Source: Chloroflexota bacterium (GTDB lineage Bacteria; Chloroflexota; Dehalococcoidia; Lucifugimonadales; JACPCL1). From it: a stretch of 46,813 nt of DNA. Below, piece after piece: positions 8,035 through 16,146 of the stretch; position 1 is the stretch's first letter; each line of letters begins with the position of its first letter. The position numbers were made by a program, and so were the translations under genes. Where the stretch lies: positions 1-46,813 of the forward strand of contig JACPCL010000014.1 in assembly GCA_016179765.1 (NCBI GenBank). The letters are read 5' to 3'. The notes under the pieces were generated by a model. It was not told the origin of the DNA. It was given only the letters and a program-made list of their open reading frames with translations, and did no database searches.

Positions 8035-9396
8035 TTACAGTTTGACGGCAGCGGTGTTGCCCTGGATGCGGACGTCAGTGCCGAAGGGTTTGGAGAAGGC
8101 CTGGAAGCGCTCCAAGATCTCTTTGGCCTCGGGGCCATCGGCCAGGAGGGGGCGTCCCTGCTGGGAGCGGGGCCTGCCGAAGCCAAGGTCTACAGGGTAG
8201 AGCTTGATTTCAGCGAGCTGCCTGCCCTTGAAGGAGATGAGGGGCACGGTGCTCTGCCATCGGATGGGCTGGACGCTCTGGCCGCGGGTGGGTTTGCGGT
8301 CGGCGGTGTAGCCGGCGCGGGCATCGTAGAAGTCGGCGGGGCTGGCATCCCAGCCGAGGTTCTGGCGCTCAAAGTTATCCTGGGGCATCAACTCCACGGT
8401 GTCGTTCTCCAGGACAAAGTCACCCAGGGCGTAGAAGATGGGGCGGCCCTTATAGACCTCCATGCCGCGGTCCTGATGGGGGCCGTGGCCGATGAAGACG
8501 TGGGCGCCGGCGTCAATGACGGCGTGGGCGAGCTCCTTGATGTGGTCGGAAGGCTCATCGGGGGTGGCGCCGCCCTCGTGGTTGTGGATGGTAAAGACCA
8601 CCCAGTCGGCCATGCGGGCGGCGTCGCTCACGGCGCGGACGTTGCGGGCCAGGTCCAGCTTGTTGATTTCGGAGCGCCTCTCATAGGCCTCGCCCAGGAC
8701 GAAGCGGGAGAAGGCGTCCTCTTCGTACTGGCCGTGGTCCATCAAGAGGACTTCGGTGTTGGAGGGGTTGGCCCCGCCGAAGGCGGCGCGGCGCTGGGCG
8801 GCCTGCTGGGTCCAGCCCAGCTTGTCGGCCACCGACTTGAGGGCGTCAAAGGCCTGGCGCTCCACCACCCAGTGCTGCTGCCATCGGATGAAGTTGGAGC
8901 CAGGGCGGCCCATGACGTCGCGGCGGGCATCGCCGGCGCGGCCGGCGATGGGACCTGAGGAGGTGGCGGCGATCATGGCGAATCGGCCTTTGGGGGTGTC
9001 CAGGTAGGTGGGCCTGGCGGCGTCGCCCATGTTGCCGCCGGTGCCGGCGTGGGGCATATCGTACTGGTCCATGTAGGCCAGGTTGGTGAGCACGCCGTTT
9101 TCTCCGTAGTCAAAGGAGTGGTTGTTGGCGGTGCTCATGATTTGGATGCCCATCCACTTCAGGTCATCCAGGAACCGTGGGTCGCAGCGCATGTAGGTGC
9201 CGCCTGGGCGGTAGGTGGGTGGGTCCTCAAAGTTGTGGAAGAGCATCTCGGCGTGGCTGGTGCGCACGTCTGCGCTGTGGAGCAGGTCCCGCAGTTGCAG
9301 GTACCTTGGCTCCCGGTAGGGCTTCAGCGCCCGGCTGATCAGGGACTCGCCTGTGCAGGCCATCAGGATATCGCCGCTTTCGGATTCGTAAAGCAT
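8035..9396 (-). CDS. CapA-family protein (PGA_cap metallophosphatase fold)
   Basis: A 453-residue protein of the CapA/PgsA family. Motifs are DILMACTGESLI near the N-terminus, STANNHSFDYG around residue 95 and IGHGPHQDRGMEVYKGRPIF later, matching the metallophosphoesterase-like metal sites of capsule or poly-gamma-glutamate synthesis proteins. The start ATG at 9396 is preceded by AAAGGAGA at good spacing; longer alternatives lack this. There is no signal peptide or membrane anchor, unlike classical CapA, so a cytosolic phosphoesterase role is possible. It is flanked by a transposase remnant downstream. Confidence 0.8.
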   Translation of the reverse strand: MLYESESGDILMACTGESLISRALKPYREPRYLQLRDLLHSADVRTSHAEMLFHNFEDPPTYRPGGTYMRCDPRFLDDLKWMGIQIMSTANNHSFDYGENGVLTNLAYMDQYDMPHAGTGGNMGDAARPTYLDTPKGRFAMIAATSSGPIAGRAGDARRDVMGRPGSNFIRWQQHWVVERQAFDALKSVADKLGWTQQAAQRRAAFGGANPSNTEVLLMDHGQYEEDAFSRFVLGEAYERRSEINKLDLARNVRAVSDAARMADWVVFTIHNHEGGATPDEPSDHIKELAHAVIDAGAHVFIGHGPHQDRGMEVYKGRPIFYALGDFVLENDTVELMPQDNFERQNLGWDASPADFYDARAGYTADRKPTRGQSVQPIRWQSTVPLISFKGRQLAEIKLYPVDLGFGRPRSQQGRPLLADGPEAKEILERFQAFSKPFGTDVRIQGNTAAVKL

Positions 9397-9521
9397 ACCC
9401 TCTCCTTTCGTCTTACGCTGAAAGGCCAGGACCCGTCCCTGGCTTGCGGCCATTATAGGAAGCTTGGGGCCGCATGGCAATGGGAGGGGGAAATTGGGCT
9501 GAGCCACAACTTGGGATGCGG

Positions 9522-9857
9522 CTAAAGCCCTTTGACGGCGTTGTCCACCGCTTCCAGGAGGGCTGCGATGGGTGTGGCCTGGTACATGCTTCTGGAGGTG
9601 GTCTGGGGGATAAGGCACAGCCACTGGTCGTTGGGAAGCAGGTGGAACTCTGCCCCCGTGCCAATGGCGATGAGCCACCGGTTCAGGTCCAGGGTGGGGA
9701 CTCTGCCTGTTCCCGCGCAGATACAGGCGTTTGGGTGATAGGAGCCGGGGACGCTGGCTGGACAGGGGTCCAGGAGATCCTTAAACATGGGCGCGGCGTC
9801 GGGCCCCGGCGCCTGGGCCAACTGCCGCGCCAGCCGCAGCATCTCGTCAAGATTCAT
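9522..9857 (-). CDS. Hypothetical protein
   Basis: From the ATG at 9857, 111 residues beginning MNLDEMLRLARQLA. It contains a Cys-rich segment NACICAGTGR reminiscent of the CxC..GTG treble-clef edge of phage-type small zinc proteins, but only three cysteines are near each other. No family recognised. A longer start at 9971 would read through repeat-like sequence and is unlikely. Confidence 0.45.
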   Translation of the reverse strand: MNLDEMLRLARQLAQAPGPDAAPMFKDLLDPCPASVPGSYHPNACICAGTGRVPTLDLNRWLIAIGTGAEFHLLPNDQWLCLIPQTTSRSMYQATPIAALLEAVDNAVKGL

Positions 9858-10173
9858 GGTTGCCTCGCCATCAGGCCCGCACTCCGTTGGCGTTGACCCA
9901 AAAGTCTCTGACCTCTCCCCCTTAATCCCCCTCTCCGTCCCGGAGAGGGGGATTTTGAATCTAGGGGGCACCCCTAGAACCCCGATGGGAATCCTTCGTC
10001 CACCTACGGTGGACTCAAGGACAGGCTACGGTTTCCTCCACCTTCTCTCGGAGGCTCCGATTGTTTGGGTAAGGCCAGATGAAGGGGACAGGAGCAGGGG
10101 CGGCCTATCTGCGGCCCGTGACTATGGTAGTATAGGGTGCAACTGTAGCATACTCTTGAGGAGGGTGGTATCC
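9858..10173. other. Intergenic region with terminator-like hairpin and degenerate repeat
   Basis: No gene seen. At 9925-9953 a perfect 13-bp stem (ATCCCCCTCTCCG, loop TCC) is followed by TTTTG. Next to it lies CTAGGGGGCACCCCTAG and GGACTCAAGGACAGGCTACGG, a decayed version of the dispersed repeat's central and right modules. Confidence 0.45.
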
Positions 10174-10319
10174 GTGACTGTTACAGAGCGGGTTGTTGAA
10201 TCCCGACGAGTCGGGATACCCCTCATCCCGACCTTCTCCCACAAGGGGAGAAGGGGAAATCCCCTCTCCCTTGATGGGAGAGGGAGAGGGTGAGACCAAC
10301 CAAGTCTGTAACAGTCACG
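10173..10319. repeat. MITE-like element with 15-bp perfect terminal inverted repeats
   Basis: CGTGACTGTTACAGA at 10173-10187 is perfectly inverted at 10305-10319. The 117-bp interior contains two GC-rich hairpins and no reading frame. The left end, including CAGAGCGGGTTGTTG, recurs at 28190-28204, so this is a second repeat family. Confidence 0.7.
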
Positions 10320-10364
10320 TGGTCTCCATCCCTGGTGCACTTCCTGAGAGGTCAGGTGACCGCC

Positions 10365-11216
10365 ATGCTGCCCATCACCAAAGGCGTTCTGGACATCATA
10401 GACCGGGCCCTGGAAGAGGACCTGGCGTCGCAAGATACGACCACCGCATGCCTCATCGCCCCTGACCAGCAAGGGCAGGCGGTGCTCTTGGCCAAGGCCG
10501 CCGGCGTTCTGGCTGGGGTGGAGGTAGCCTGCGCCGTCTTTGCGCGGGTGGATCCCTCGTTACACACCACGGTCTTGAAGGGAGACGGCGCGCCATTGCA
10601 TCCCGGCGACCATATCGCCAGGGTGCACGGCGCCGTTGGCGGCATCTTGAGGGCGGAGCGCACGGCTCTGAACTTCATCCAGCGCATGAGCGGGATCGCA
10701 ACACTTACGTCCCTGTACGTGCGGGAGGTGGCGGGCCTGCCCGCGCGCATCGTAGACACGCGCAAGACGGCCCCAGGGTTGCGCTATCTGGACAAGTACG
10801 CTGTGCGCACGGGCGGCGGACGCAACCACCGCCTGAACCTGGCCGATGGCATTCTGGTCAAGGACAACCACATTGCGGCGCTGGAGGCCAGAGGCGTGTC
10901 ACTGCGGGAAGCGGTGCGCCGCGCTGTGGAGATGGCCCCGCATACGCTGAAGGTTGAGGTGGAGGTGGAGACGGTGGCGCAGGCCCAGGAGGCGCTGGAG
11001 GGCGGCGCTCATATTCTGCTCCTGGACAACATGAACCTGGAGGCGATGGCCGATTGTGTGGCCCTGGCGAAGGGCCGCGCCCTGACGGAGGCCTCTGGCG
11101 GCATCACGCTGGCGACGGTCCGCTCTGTGGCGGAAACAGGGGTTGACCTCATCTCTGTAGGCGCGCTCACCCACTCCGTTGCCGCTATGGACATTAGCCT
11201 TGACTTCCAGCCCTAG
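10365..11216 (+). CDS. nadC: Nicotinate-nucleotide pyrophosphorylase (quinolinate phosphoribosyltransferase)
   Basis: A 283-residue enzyme converting quinolinate and PRPP to nicotinate mononucleotide, CO2 and pyrophosphate in de novo NAD synthesis. Motifs: RTALNFIQRMSGIAT, DTRKTAPGLRYLDKYAV with the active-site Arg and Lys, RTGGGRNHRLNL, and the C-terminal ASGGITLATVRSVAETGVD barrel segments. Length is normal. The ATG at 10365 follows GAGAGGTCAGG. nadA and nadB are not in the window. The downstream lipoprotein gene overlaps its end. Confidence 0.96.
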   Translation: MLPITKGVLDIIDRALEEDLASQDTTTACLIAPDQQGQAVLLAKAAGVLAGVEVACAVFARVDPSLHTTVLKGDGAPLHPGDHIARVHGAVGGILRAERTALNFIQRMSGIATLTSLYVREVAGLPARIVDTRKTAPGLRYLDKYAVRTGGGRNHRLNLADGILVKDNHIAALEARGVSLREAVRRAVEMAPHTLKVEVEVETVAQAQEALEGGAHILLLDNMNLEAMADCVALAKGRALTEASGGITLATVRSVAETGVDLISVGALTHSVAAMDISLDFQP

Positions 11217-12525
11217 GCCGACAGCCAGGGCCGCAGCGATGGGGGGCCTTCTGCTGGCCGTGCTGCTGCTTGCCCCAGGCCTGGCCTGCCAGGAAATGCC
11301 ATTGGGGGAAGGCGTTTCTCCCACACCCAGGCCCACGGTCAGCGGCGCACGGAATATCTCTGCTGGCTCTGTGGGGCGCATCGCCTACGTGGGCCTTGAC
11401 TACCGCATCTACATTGTAGGGGCCGATGGCCGCGGAGGGCGGGCCGTTGCCACCGGGGACGTTCGCTCCACCTGGCCCACCTGGTCGCCTGCGGGGGTTG
11501 CCCTTGCCTTCTCCTCCTTTACCCCGGGGCCGCCAGTACAGGCCCAGGGCGTGTATGTGGCGAGGGTGGATGTAGGCGCAGGCCCTACGCCGCCCCTGGT
11601 CTATGAGGACCTGCCCGGCGCAGGCGCCGCCCTGGGGCCAGCCATTCCGCATTACGTCCAGTGGTCGCCCGATGGCCAGGCGCTGGCTATTATCGCATCA
11701 AGTGAAGGGGGCCAGGCCCTCTTCATCACCTCTGCCACCTCGGCTTCGCCTCCTCGGCGCATCGCCGATGGAGCATCAATCTCGGTGGCCTGGTCTCCAG
11801 ACTCCCAGAGCCTGCTGGTGCGGGCTGGCGCTGAACTGACACGGGTGGACGTGGGAACGGGAGGGCTGCTGGCCCTTCTTGCGAACTCTACCTCCCTCCA
11901 GAGCTTCCCTGCCTGGTCGCCCGGTGGCGCGGAAATCGCCTACGTTGCAACGGGAAGAGGCGGTAGCTTCCTATTCCTGGCGCGGCCCACGGGTGCCGGG
12001 CGCAGGGCTGTTGCCCGCATCACCGGGGCGGCCCGCTTCTCCTGGTCGCCCAGGGGGGACAGGCTGGCCCTGGGCCAGTCCCTGGAGGAGACGGAGGGGA
12101 TGCTCCAGGAGTTGCGTGTGGTGGATGCGGTCTCTGGGGATGCCGTGACCGTTCACCAGGGGCCGGTGCTCGCCTTCTTCTGGTCGCCTGGGGGGGATAG
12201 GCTGGCTTATGTCACGCCCAGGGAGGACGGCGCGGCCCTGAGGTGGCACATAGTGGAGGTGGTCCCGATAGCTACCGGGACTCAGGAGGTGGCGCTGGCC
12301 GACTTTGATCCCACGGGGGAGGAGCTGGCCCGGCTGGCTTTCTTTGACCAGTATGCCGTCTCCCACAGCCCCTGGTCGCCGGATGGACGCTGGCTCATGT
12401 TCGCGGGTACGCTCTCCGGCGAGGTCGCAGACGCCGACCCCCAAATCTATGTGATGGAGGCGTCTGAGGCGAGTCCGCCAAACCATGTGGCAAAGGGAAG
12501 GCTGGGAACCTGGGAGCCTGGATAG
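11200..12525 (+). CDS. TolB-like beta-propeller lipoprotein
   Basis: About 440 residues. A short hydrophobic N-terminus (GGLLLAVLLLAPGLAC) ends in a lipobox-like LAC, so the mature protein is probably lipid-anchored outside the membrane. The rest contains about six repeats carrying WSPDGQ, WSPDSQ, WSPGGA, WSPRGD, WSPGGD and WSPDGR, the PD40/WD40-like beta-propeller signature of TolB-type proteins. Start choice is uncertain: TTG at 11179 or 11200 gives a basic n-region (RPTAR) and overlaps nadC, while ATG at 11239 gives none. Role unknown; propellers bind proteins or ligands. Confidence 0.75.
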   Translation: MTSSPRPTARAAAMGGLLLAVLLLAPGLACQEMPLGEGVSPTPRPTVSGARNISAGSVGRIAYVGLDYRIYIVGADGRGGRAVATGDVRSTWPTWSPAGVALAFSSFTPGPPVQAQGVYVARVDVGAGPTPPLVYEDLPGAGAALGPAIPHYVQWSPDGQALAIIASSEGGQALFITSATSASPPRRIADGASISVAWSPDSQSLLVRAGAELTRVDVGTGGLLALLANSTSLQSFPAWSPGGAEIAYVATGRGGSFLFLARPTGAGRRAVARITGAARFSWSPRGDRLALGQSLEETEGMLQELRVVDAVSGDAVTVHQGPVLAFFWSPGGDRLAYVTPREDGAALRWHIVEVVPIATGTQEVALADFDPTGEELARLAFFDQYAVSHSPWSPDGRWLMFAGTLSGEVADADPQIYVMEASEASPPNHVAKGRLGTWEPG

Positions 12526-12684
12526 AACGCTACCTCCGGAGGGGACAGCTTCAAAAACGGCTGGGCGCCGCAGCCTGAAGGCTGTGGCATGATGCCCGCG
12601 CCTAAAACGTCTGATGCACTATTCCAGCGGTCTTGCCGTGGATGATTGTACATACAATCTCTGTTCCCGGTGCCGCCTGGCTGC

Positions 12685-13197
12685 TCAACCGCCCTGTGCC
12701 TTTGCCTTGTGGCCGCTAAAGCTCAGGTTGTTGCACGTCTCACATACCGAGGTGGGGATGAGGCCGCGGTGCATGAGCACAGCGAAGACGTAGCAGCCCA
12801 TGCAGAAGCTGAGGAAGGCTTCCAGGCCGGCGAAGAGGGCCAGCACCCCCAAGACGGCGTAGGCCGCTGCCTGCAACCCAAAGACCCAGTACAGCAGCAG
12901 GGCTGCGGTAGAAAAGGCTACGCCGATGCCCTGGGCGAACCGCTTGGGCGGGCCGGGGACCCGCTTGACTGGGTTGCCCAAGAGGGGGACCAGGACGCGT
13001 GTGGCCAGCAGCCCGGCGGGGCTCAGCGTGGGCCCCGTGAGCACGCGGGCCAGGAAGCCGTAGGCCAGGGGAAACAGGAGCCAGTTCTGCTGGAGGAAGA
13101 TGACGGCCAGGGACATGGCCACCACCATGCCTGCCACCATGCGGGCGGCGTAATCGTTGGCGGGGTCTGGAAAGGAGAAGAGTTGTCGTAGAGTCAT
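12685..13197 (-). CDS. DUF4395 membrane protein
   Basis: A 170-residue protein with four hydrophobic segments (for example VAGMVVAMSLAVIFL and AAYAVLGVLALFAGLEAFLSF) and the FCMGCYVF motif characteristic of DUF4395. The first segments after PDPANDYAARMVAG also match the family. The ATG at 13197 is preceded by GAAGGTGA and gives the usual family length; an extended start at 13308 runs into a hairpin. DUF4395 genes often neighbour sulfur and thiol-disulfide genes, and a cysteine synthase is adjacent upstream here. Biochemical function unknown. Confidence 0.8.
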   Translation of the reverse strand: MTLRQLFSFPDPANDYAARMVAGMVVAMSLAVIFLQQNWLLFPLAYGFLARVLTGPTLSPAGLLATRVLVPLLGNPVKRVPGPPKRFAQGIGVAFSTAALLLYWVFGLQAAAYAVLGVLALFAGLEAFLSFCMGCYVFAVLMHRGLIPTSVCETCNNLSFSGHKAKAQGG

Positions 13198-13276
13198 AAA
13201 GTCACCTTCAAGAAGCTTCTTGGCTTCTTCAGCCACCCCTGATTTGGTCATTCCCGACCACCCTCCAAGCTGTTTT

Positions 13277-13319
13277 AGTGAAGGTGTTTGCCCCGCTATG
13301 CGGGGCAAACACCTTCACT
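13277..13319 (+). terminator. Long perfect hairpin with T-tract
   Basis: GTGAAGGTGTTTGCCCCGC is perfectly inverted across a TAT loop, giving a 20-bp stem with the flanking A/T, followed on the plus strand by CTCTTTTTG. The minus strand has no U-run, although the neighbouring genes are on the minus strand. The plus strand at 13335-13455 reads AKRDFLVAGLESIEREAPKI in an open frame and could be a gene remnant. Confidence 0.55.
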
Positions 13320-13460
13320 CTTTTTGCCGGGGAGGAGGGCAAGCCAAGAGAGATTTCCTTGTCGCAGGGCTAGAGAGCATAGAGCGGGAGGCGCCAAAGA
13401 TTGGAGCCTCCTACTTACAGGTGCAGGCCAGGATTCTAAGACAAAAGAGGGGAAGAGATA

Positions 13461-14477
13461 TTACCACCATACCTTGCCCTGCACCTCCATCTCCAGGTCG
13501 GAGTAGCTCTTGGTCCACAGGCCGGTGCTCAGGTACTTCCAGCCGGCGTCGGCCAGGAGGCAGACGATGTTGCCCTTGTCTAAGCGGTGAGCCACCTTGA
13601 GCGCGCAGGCGACCACGGCACCGGAGGAGACGCCGGCGAAGACGCCCTCCTTGTGCAGCAGCTCTTTGGTCATCTTGAAAGACTCCTCGCTGGAGATCAT
13701 GATGCGGGAGTCCAGCATGGCCAGGTCAAGGATGGGCGGGATGAAGCCCTCTTCCAGGCTGCGCAGGCCGGAGATGGCGTCGTCGGGCTGGGGGGCCGCC
13801 GCCACGATCTTGACATTGGGGTTGTGCTCCTTAAGGCGGCGCCCGTTGCCCATGAGGGTGCCGCCGGTGCCGAGGCCCGCCACGAAGACGTCCACCTCTG
13901 GCAGGTCGCGAATGATTTCTTCCGCGGTGCCCAGGTAGTGGGCCAGGGGGTTAGCGGCGTTGCCGTACTGAAAGGGCATGAAGTAGTGGGGGTTCTCCGC
14001 CGCCATCTTCTGGGCGACGGCGATGGAGCCGTTGGTGCCGCGCCGCCAGTCGGAGAAGTGCACCTGGGCGTCAAAGGCCTGGAGGAGCTGCACCCGCTCC
14101 GGGCTGACGTTTTTGGGCATCACCACCTCCACTCGGTACCCTTTGAGCTTGCCCACCATGGCCAGGCCAATGCCGGTGTTGCCGCTGGTGGGTTCCAGGA
14201 TAATCTTGTCGGGGGTGAGCAGGCCCTGGGCCTCCGCCTGCTCAATCATGGAGAGGGCGATGCGGTCCTTGACGCTGCCGGTGGGGTTGTTGCCCTCCAG
14301 CTTTGCGAAGAGGCGCACCCCCGCCTTGGGCGAGAGGTGGGGCAACTCTACCAAGGGGGTGTTGCCGATGGCCCCCAGGACGCCTGGCCTCTTAGGGGTA
14401 GACAGGGCTTCTGCCTGGCCCGTGTTTTTGGCCGGCGCCACCCTCATTTGGGTGAGCATACTATCTTTGGTGGCCAT
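13461..14477 (-). CDS. cysM: Cysteine synthase, CysM-like (PLP-dependent)
   Basis: A 338-residue fold-type II PLP enzyme. K70 in NPTGSVKDR is the Schiff-base lysine, TSGNTGIGLAM binds substrate, and GLGTGGTLMG (201-210) grips the PLP phosphate. The C-terminus ADAGWKYLSTG and the stretch YGNAANPLAHYLGT resemble actinobacterial CysM, which uses O-phosphoserine and a thiocarboxylated carrier protein (CysO) rather than free sulfide. Supporting this, the gene starts 2 nt after the stop of a MoeB-like E1 gene that could charge such a carrier. Against it, the position I recall as substrate-selecting Arg in Mycobacterium CysM is Gln230 here. A CysK-type sulfide reaction remains possible. Confidence 0.88.
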   Translation of the reverse strand: MATKDSMLTQMRVAPAKNTGQAEALSTPKRPGVLGAIGNTPLVELPHLSPKAGVRLFAKLEGNNPTGSVKDRIALSMIEQAEAQGLLTPDKIILEPTSGNTGIGLAMVGKLKGYRVEVVMPKNVSPERVQLLQAFDAQVHFSDWRRGTNGSIAVAQKMAAENPHYFMPFQYGNAANPLAHYLGTAEEIIRDLPEVDVFVAGLGTGGTLMGNGRRLKEHNPNVKIVAAAPQPDDAISGLRSLEEGFIPPILDLAMLDSRIMISSEESFKMTKELLHKEGVFAGVSSGAVVACALKVAHRLDKGNIVCLLADAGWKYLSTGLWTKSYSDLEMEVQGKVWW

Positions 14478-14479
14478 GG

Positions 14480-15325
14480 CTAACCGATGAGCGACCCGTT
14501 GGTCCCGTTTTCCGAATGGGGCAGGCCGCAGAACTCCTCGTAGTCAATGAGCTCGGTGACGGTGGGGTGATCGCCGCAGACCGGGCAGTTGGGGTTGCGC
14601 CGTACTTTTACCTGGCGAAAGTCCATGTCCAGGGCGTCAAACATCAGGAGCCGCCCGGACAGGGTCTGGCCCAAGCCCAGGATGAGCTTAATGGTCTCCA
14701 CGGCCTGGATGGAGCCGACGATGCCCGGGAGGACGCCCAGGACGCCGGCCTCGGCGCAGCTTGGGACCATGCCAGGAGGGGGAGGCGTGGGGTAGAGGCA
14801 ACGGTAGCAGCCCTTGCCGGGCACGAAGGTGGAGGCCTGGCCCTCAAAGAGGAAGATGCTGCCGTGGACGCAGGGCTTGCCCAGCATGACGCAGGCGTCG
14901 TTTACCAGGTAGCGGGTAGGGAAGTTGTCGCTGCCATCCACGACAATGTCAAAGTCCTTCAGGACATCCAGAGCGTTGTCGGAGCGCAGGGCCACGGGGA
15001 TCTTGACGACGTTGATGTCCGGGTTGATGGCGTGGATGGTGTCCTCGGCGGAGTCCACCTTGGGGCGGCCAATGTCCTGGGTGCGGTGCAGGAGCTGGCG
15101 CTGGAGGTTGGTGATGTCCACGCGGTCAAAGTCCACAACACCCATGGTGCCAACGCCGGCGGCGGCCAGGTAGAGGGCTGCGGGGGAGCCGAGGCCGCCA
15201 GCGCCAATGAGCACCACCTTGGCGTCCAGGAGCTTGCGCTGGCCCACGCCGCCTATCTGGGGCATGATGATGTGCCGGCTATAGCGCCGGGCTTGCTGGG
15301 GTGTGAAGATGCGTGTCTGTGTCAA
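14480..15325 (-). CDS. moeB: MoeB/ThiF-type adenylyltransferase (E1-like)
   Basis: About 281 residues. This enzyme adenylates the C-terminal glycine of small ubiquitin-like sulfur carriers (MoaD, ThiS, CysO). Motifs: VVLIGAGGLGSPAALYLAAA (ATP-binding), DFDRVDITNLQRQ with the catalytic Arg, the KVDSAE segment, and Cys pairs at CYRC and CPVC for structural zinc. It ends without the rhodanese domain of MoeZ, although the last residues TELIDYEEFCGLP match the MoeZ linker. The start is probably the TTG at 15325, with GGAAGGGA upstream; no good ATG exists. Two-nucleotide spacing to cysM implies translational coupling and a shared sulfur-transfer role. Confidence 0.88.
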   Translation of the reverse strand: MTQTRIFTPQQARRYSRHIIMPQIGGVGQRKLLDAKVVLIGAGGLGSPAALYLAAAGVGTMGVVDFDRVDITNLQRQLLHRTQDIGRPKVDSAEDTIHAINPDINVVKIPVALRSDNALDVLKDFDIVVDGSDNFPTRYLVNDACVMLGKPCVHGSIFLFEGQASTFVPGKGCYRCLYPTPPPPGMVPSCAEAGVLGVLPGIVGSIQAVETIKLILGLGQTLSGRLLMFDALDMDFRQVKVRRNPNCPVCGDHPTVTELIDYEEFCGLPHSENGTNGSLIG

Positions 15326-15598
15326 GGGGGTGTCCCTTCCGTTTTTCTCTGCATGAAGTATGATGCGCCACCCCGCCATGGGGGTACACTGGCCAGATTA
15401 TCTTACCATTGTTGGCAAGGAGGAGCGAAGTCTGTATTTCAGCCGGTTTCTTTCTCACACGCTGGTGTTGCATCTACTCTCATACGTGGCTTTCTTTGGA
15501 GAAGGACCCCTCCTCGGAGATTGGTGTGAAAAACACAACCGCCCGCTATCCCTTCGGTGGATGGCCGGCGGTGTGGTTGAGGCCGACTCTTGGGACGC
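15326..15598. other. Intergenic region upstream of moeB
   Basis: About 270 bp without a convincing gene on either strand. It must hold the promoter of the moeB-cysM pair; no clear -35/-10 pair was identified. Confidence 0.4.
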
Positions 15599-16036
15599 TT
15601 AGATGTAGTACATGCCGCGGCTGGCGAGGTGTTGCTGGCGGGATGCGAGGTCCGCGATGGTGGTGGTGTCCAGGACGTTCTGGACCGTGTCCTCCACCGT
15701 CTGCCATACCTCACGCTGGGCGCAGGCGGCGGAGAGGGTGCATTCCGATGGGTGCTCTATGCACAGGAGCAGGGCGGCTGTACCCTCCAGGGTACCCACC
15801 ACCATGCCGAGGTTGATGTCGTTGGGGTTTCGGGCCAGGGTGTGCCCTCCCTGAGGGCCACGGCGGCTGCGCACGAACCCAAACTTCTGGAGCACGGCCA
15901 GCACCTGGTCCAGGTACGGCTCAGGGATCCCCTGGCGGCTAGCGATCTCAGAGGTAGGGAGGGGCGTTTCGTCGTCATGCTGAGCCAGCTCTACGAGGGC
16001 TCGCACTCCATAGTCCACCTTCATCGGTATTCGCAT
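15599..16036 (-). CDS. Rrf2-family transcriptional regulator with Fe-S cysteines
   Basis: A 145-residue winged-helix regulator (IscR, CymR, NsrR family). The N-terminal VDYGVRALVELAQ and the recognition region EPYLDQVLAVLQKFGFVRSR and GPQGGHTLAR are diagnostic. Three cysteines (LLCIEHPSECTLSAACAQR) have the spacing of the [2Fe-2S] ligands of IscR-type members, so it probably senses iron-sulfur or redox state. GAGGTGG upstream supports the ATG at 16036. It diverges from the L25 gene through overlapping promoters with a palindrome, suggesting autoregulation. Proximity to cysM and moeB suggests control of sulfur metabolism, by inference. Confidence 0.88.
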   Translation of the reverse strand: MRIPMKVDYGVRALVELAQHDDETPLPTSEIASRQGIPEPYLDQVLAVLQKFGFVRSRRGPQGGHTLARNPNDINLGMVVGTLEGTAALLLCIEHPSECTLSAACAQREVWQTVEDTVQNVLDTTTIADLASRQQHLASRGMYYI

Positions 16037-16067
16037 CCTGCCACCTCAACTCTCAGCGGTAGTAAAC

Positions 16068-16111
16068 AGTATAGCATTACCGTTGATGTCCATCAACTTT
16101 GAGGGTATAGT
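16068..16111. promoter_or_regulatory. Back-to-back promoters with shared palindromic operator
   Basis: Palindrome GTTGATGTCCATCAAC at 16082-16097. Its halves serve as -35 boxes on both strands: plus TTGATG (16083-16088), 17 bp, TATAGT (16106-16111) towards rplY; minus TTGATG (16096-16091), 17 bp, TATACT (16073-16068) towards the Rrf2 gene. A dimer bound here would block both. Confidence 0.6.
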
Positions 16112-16146
16112 TTAAGGGTTAAGCTACTATAAACAGAGGTATCACC

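Noticed and set aside
8035-9678. Extended N-terminus of the CapA gene up to 9678
   Set aside because: The upstream part is antisense to other sequence, is Arg/Pro/Ser-rich low quality coding, and the ATG at 9396 has a strong ribosome site.
13461-14477. Plain CysK call for the cysteine synthase
   Set aside because: Kept as an alternative, but the C-terminal motif and MoeB coupling favour the CysM carrier-dependent type.
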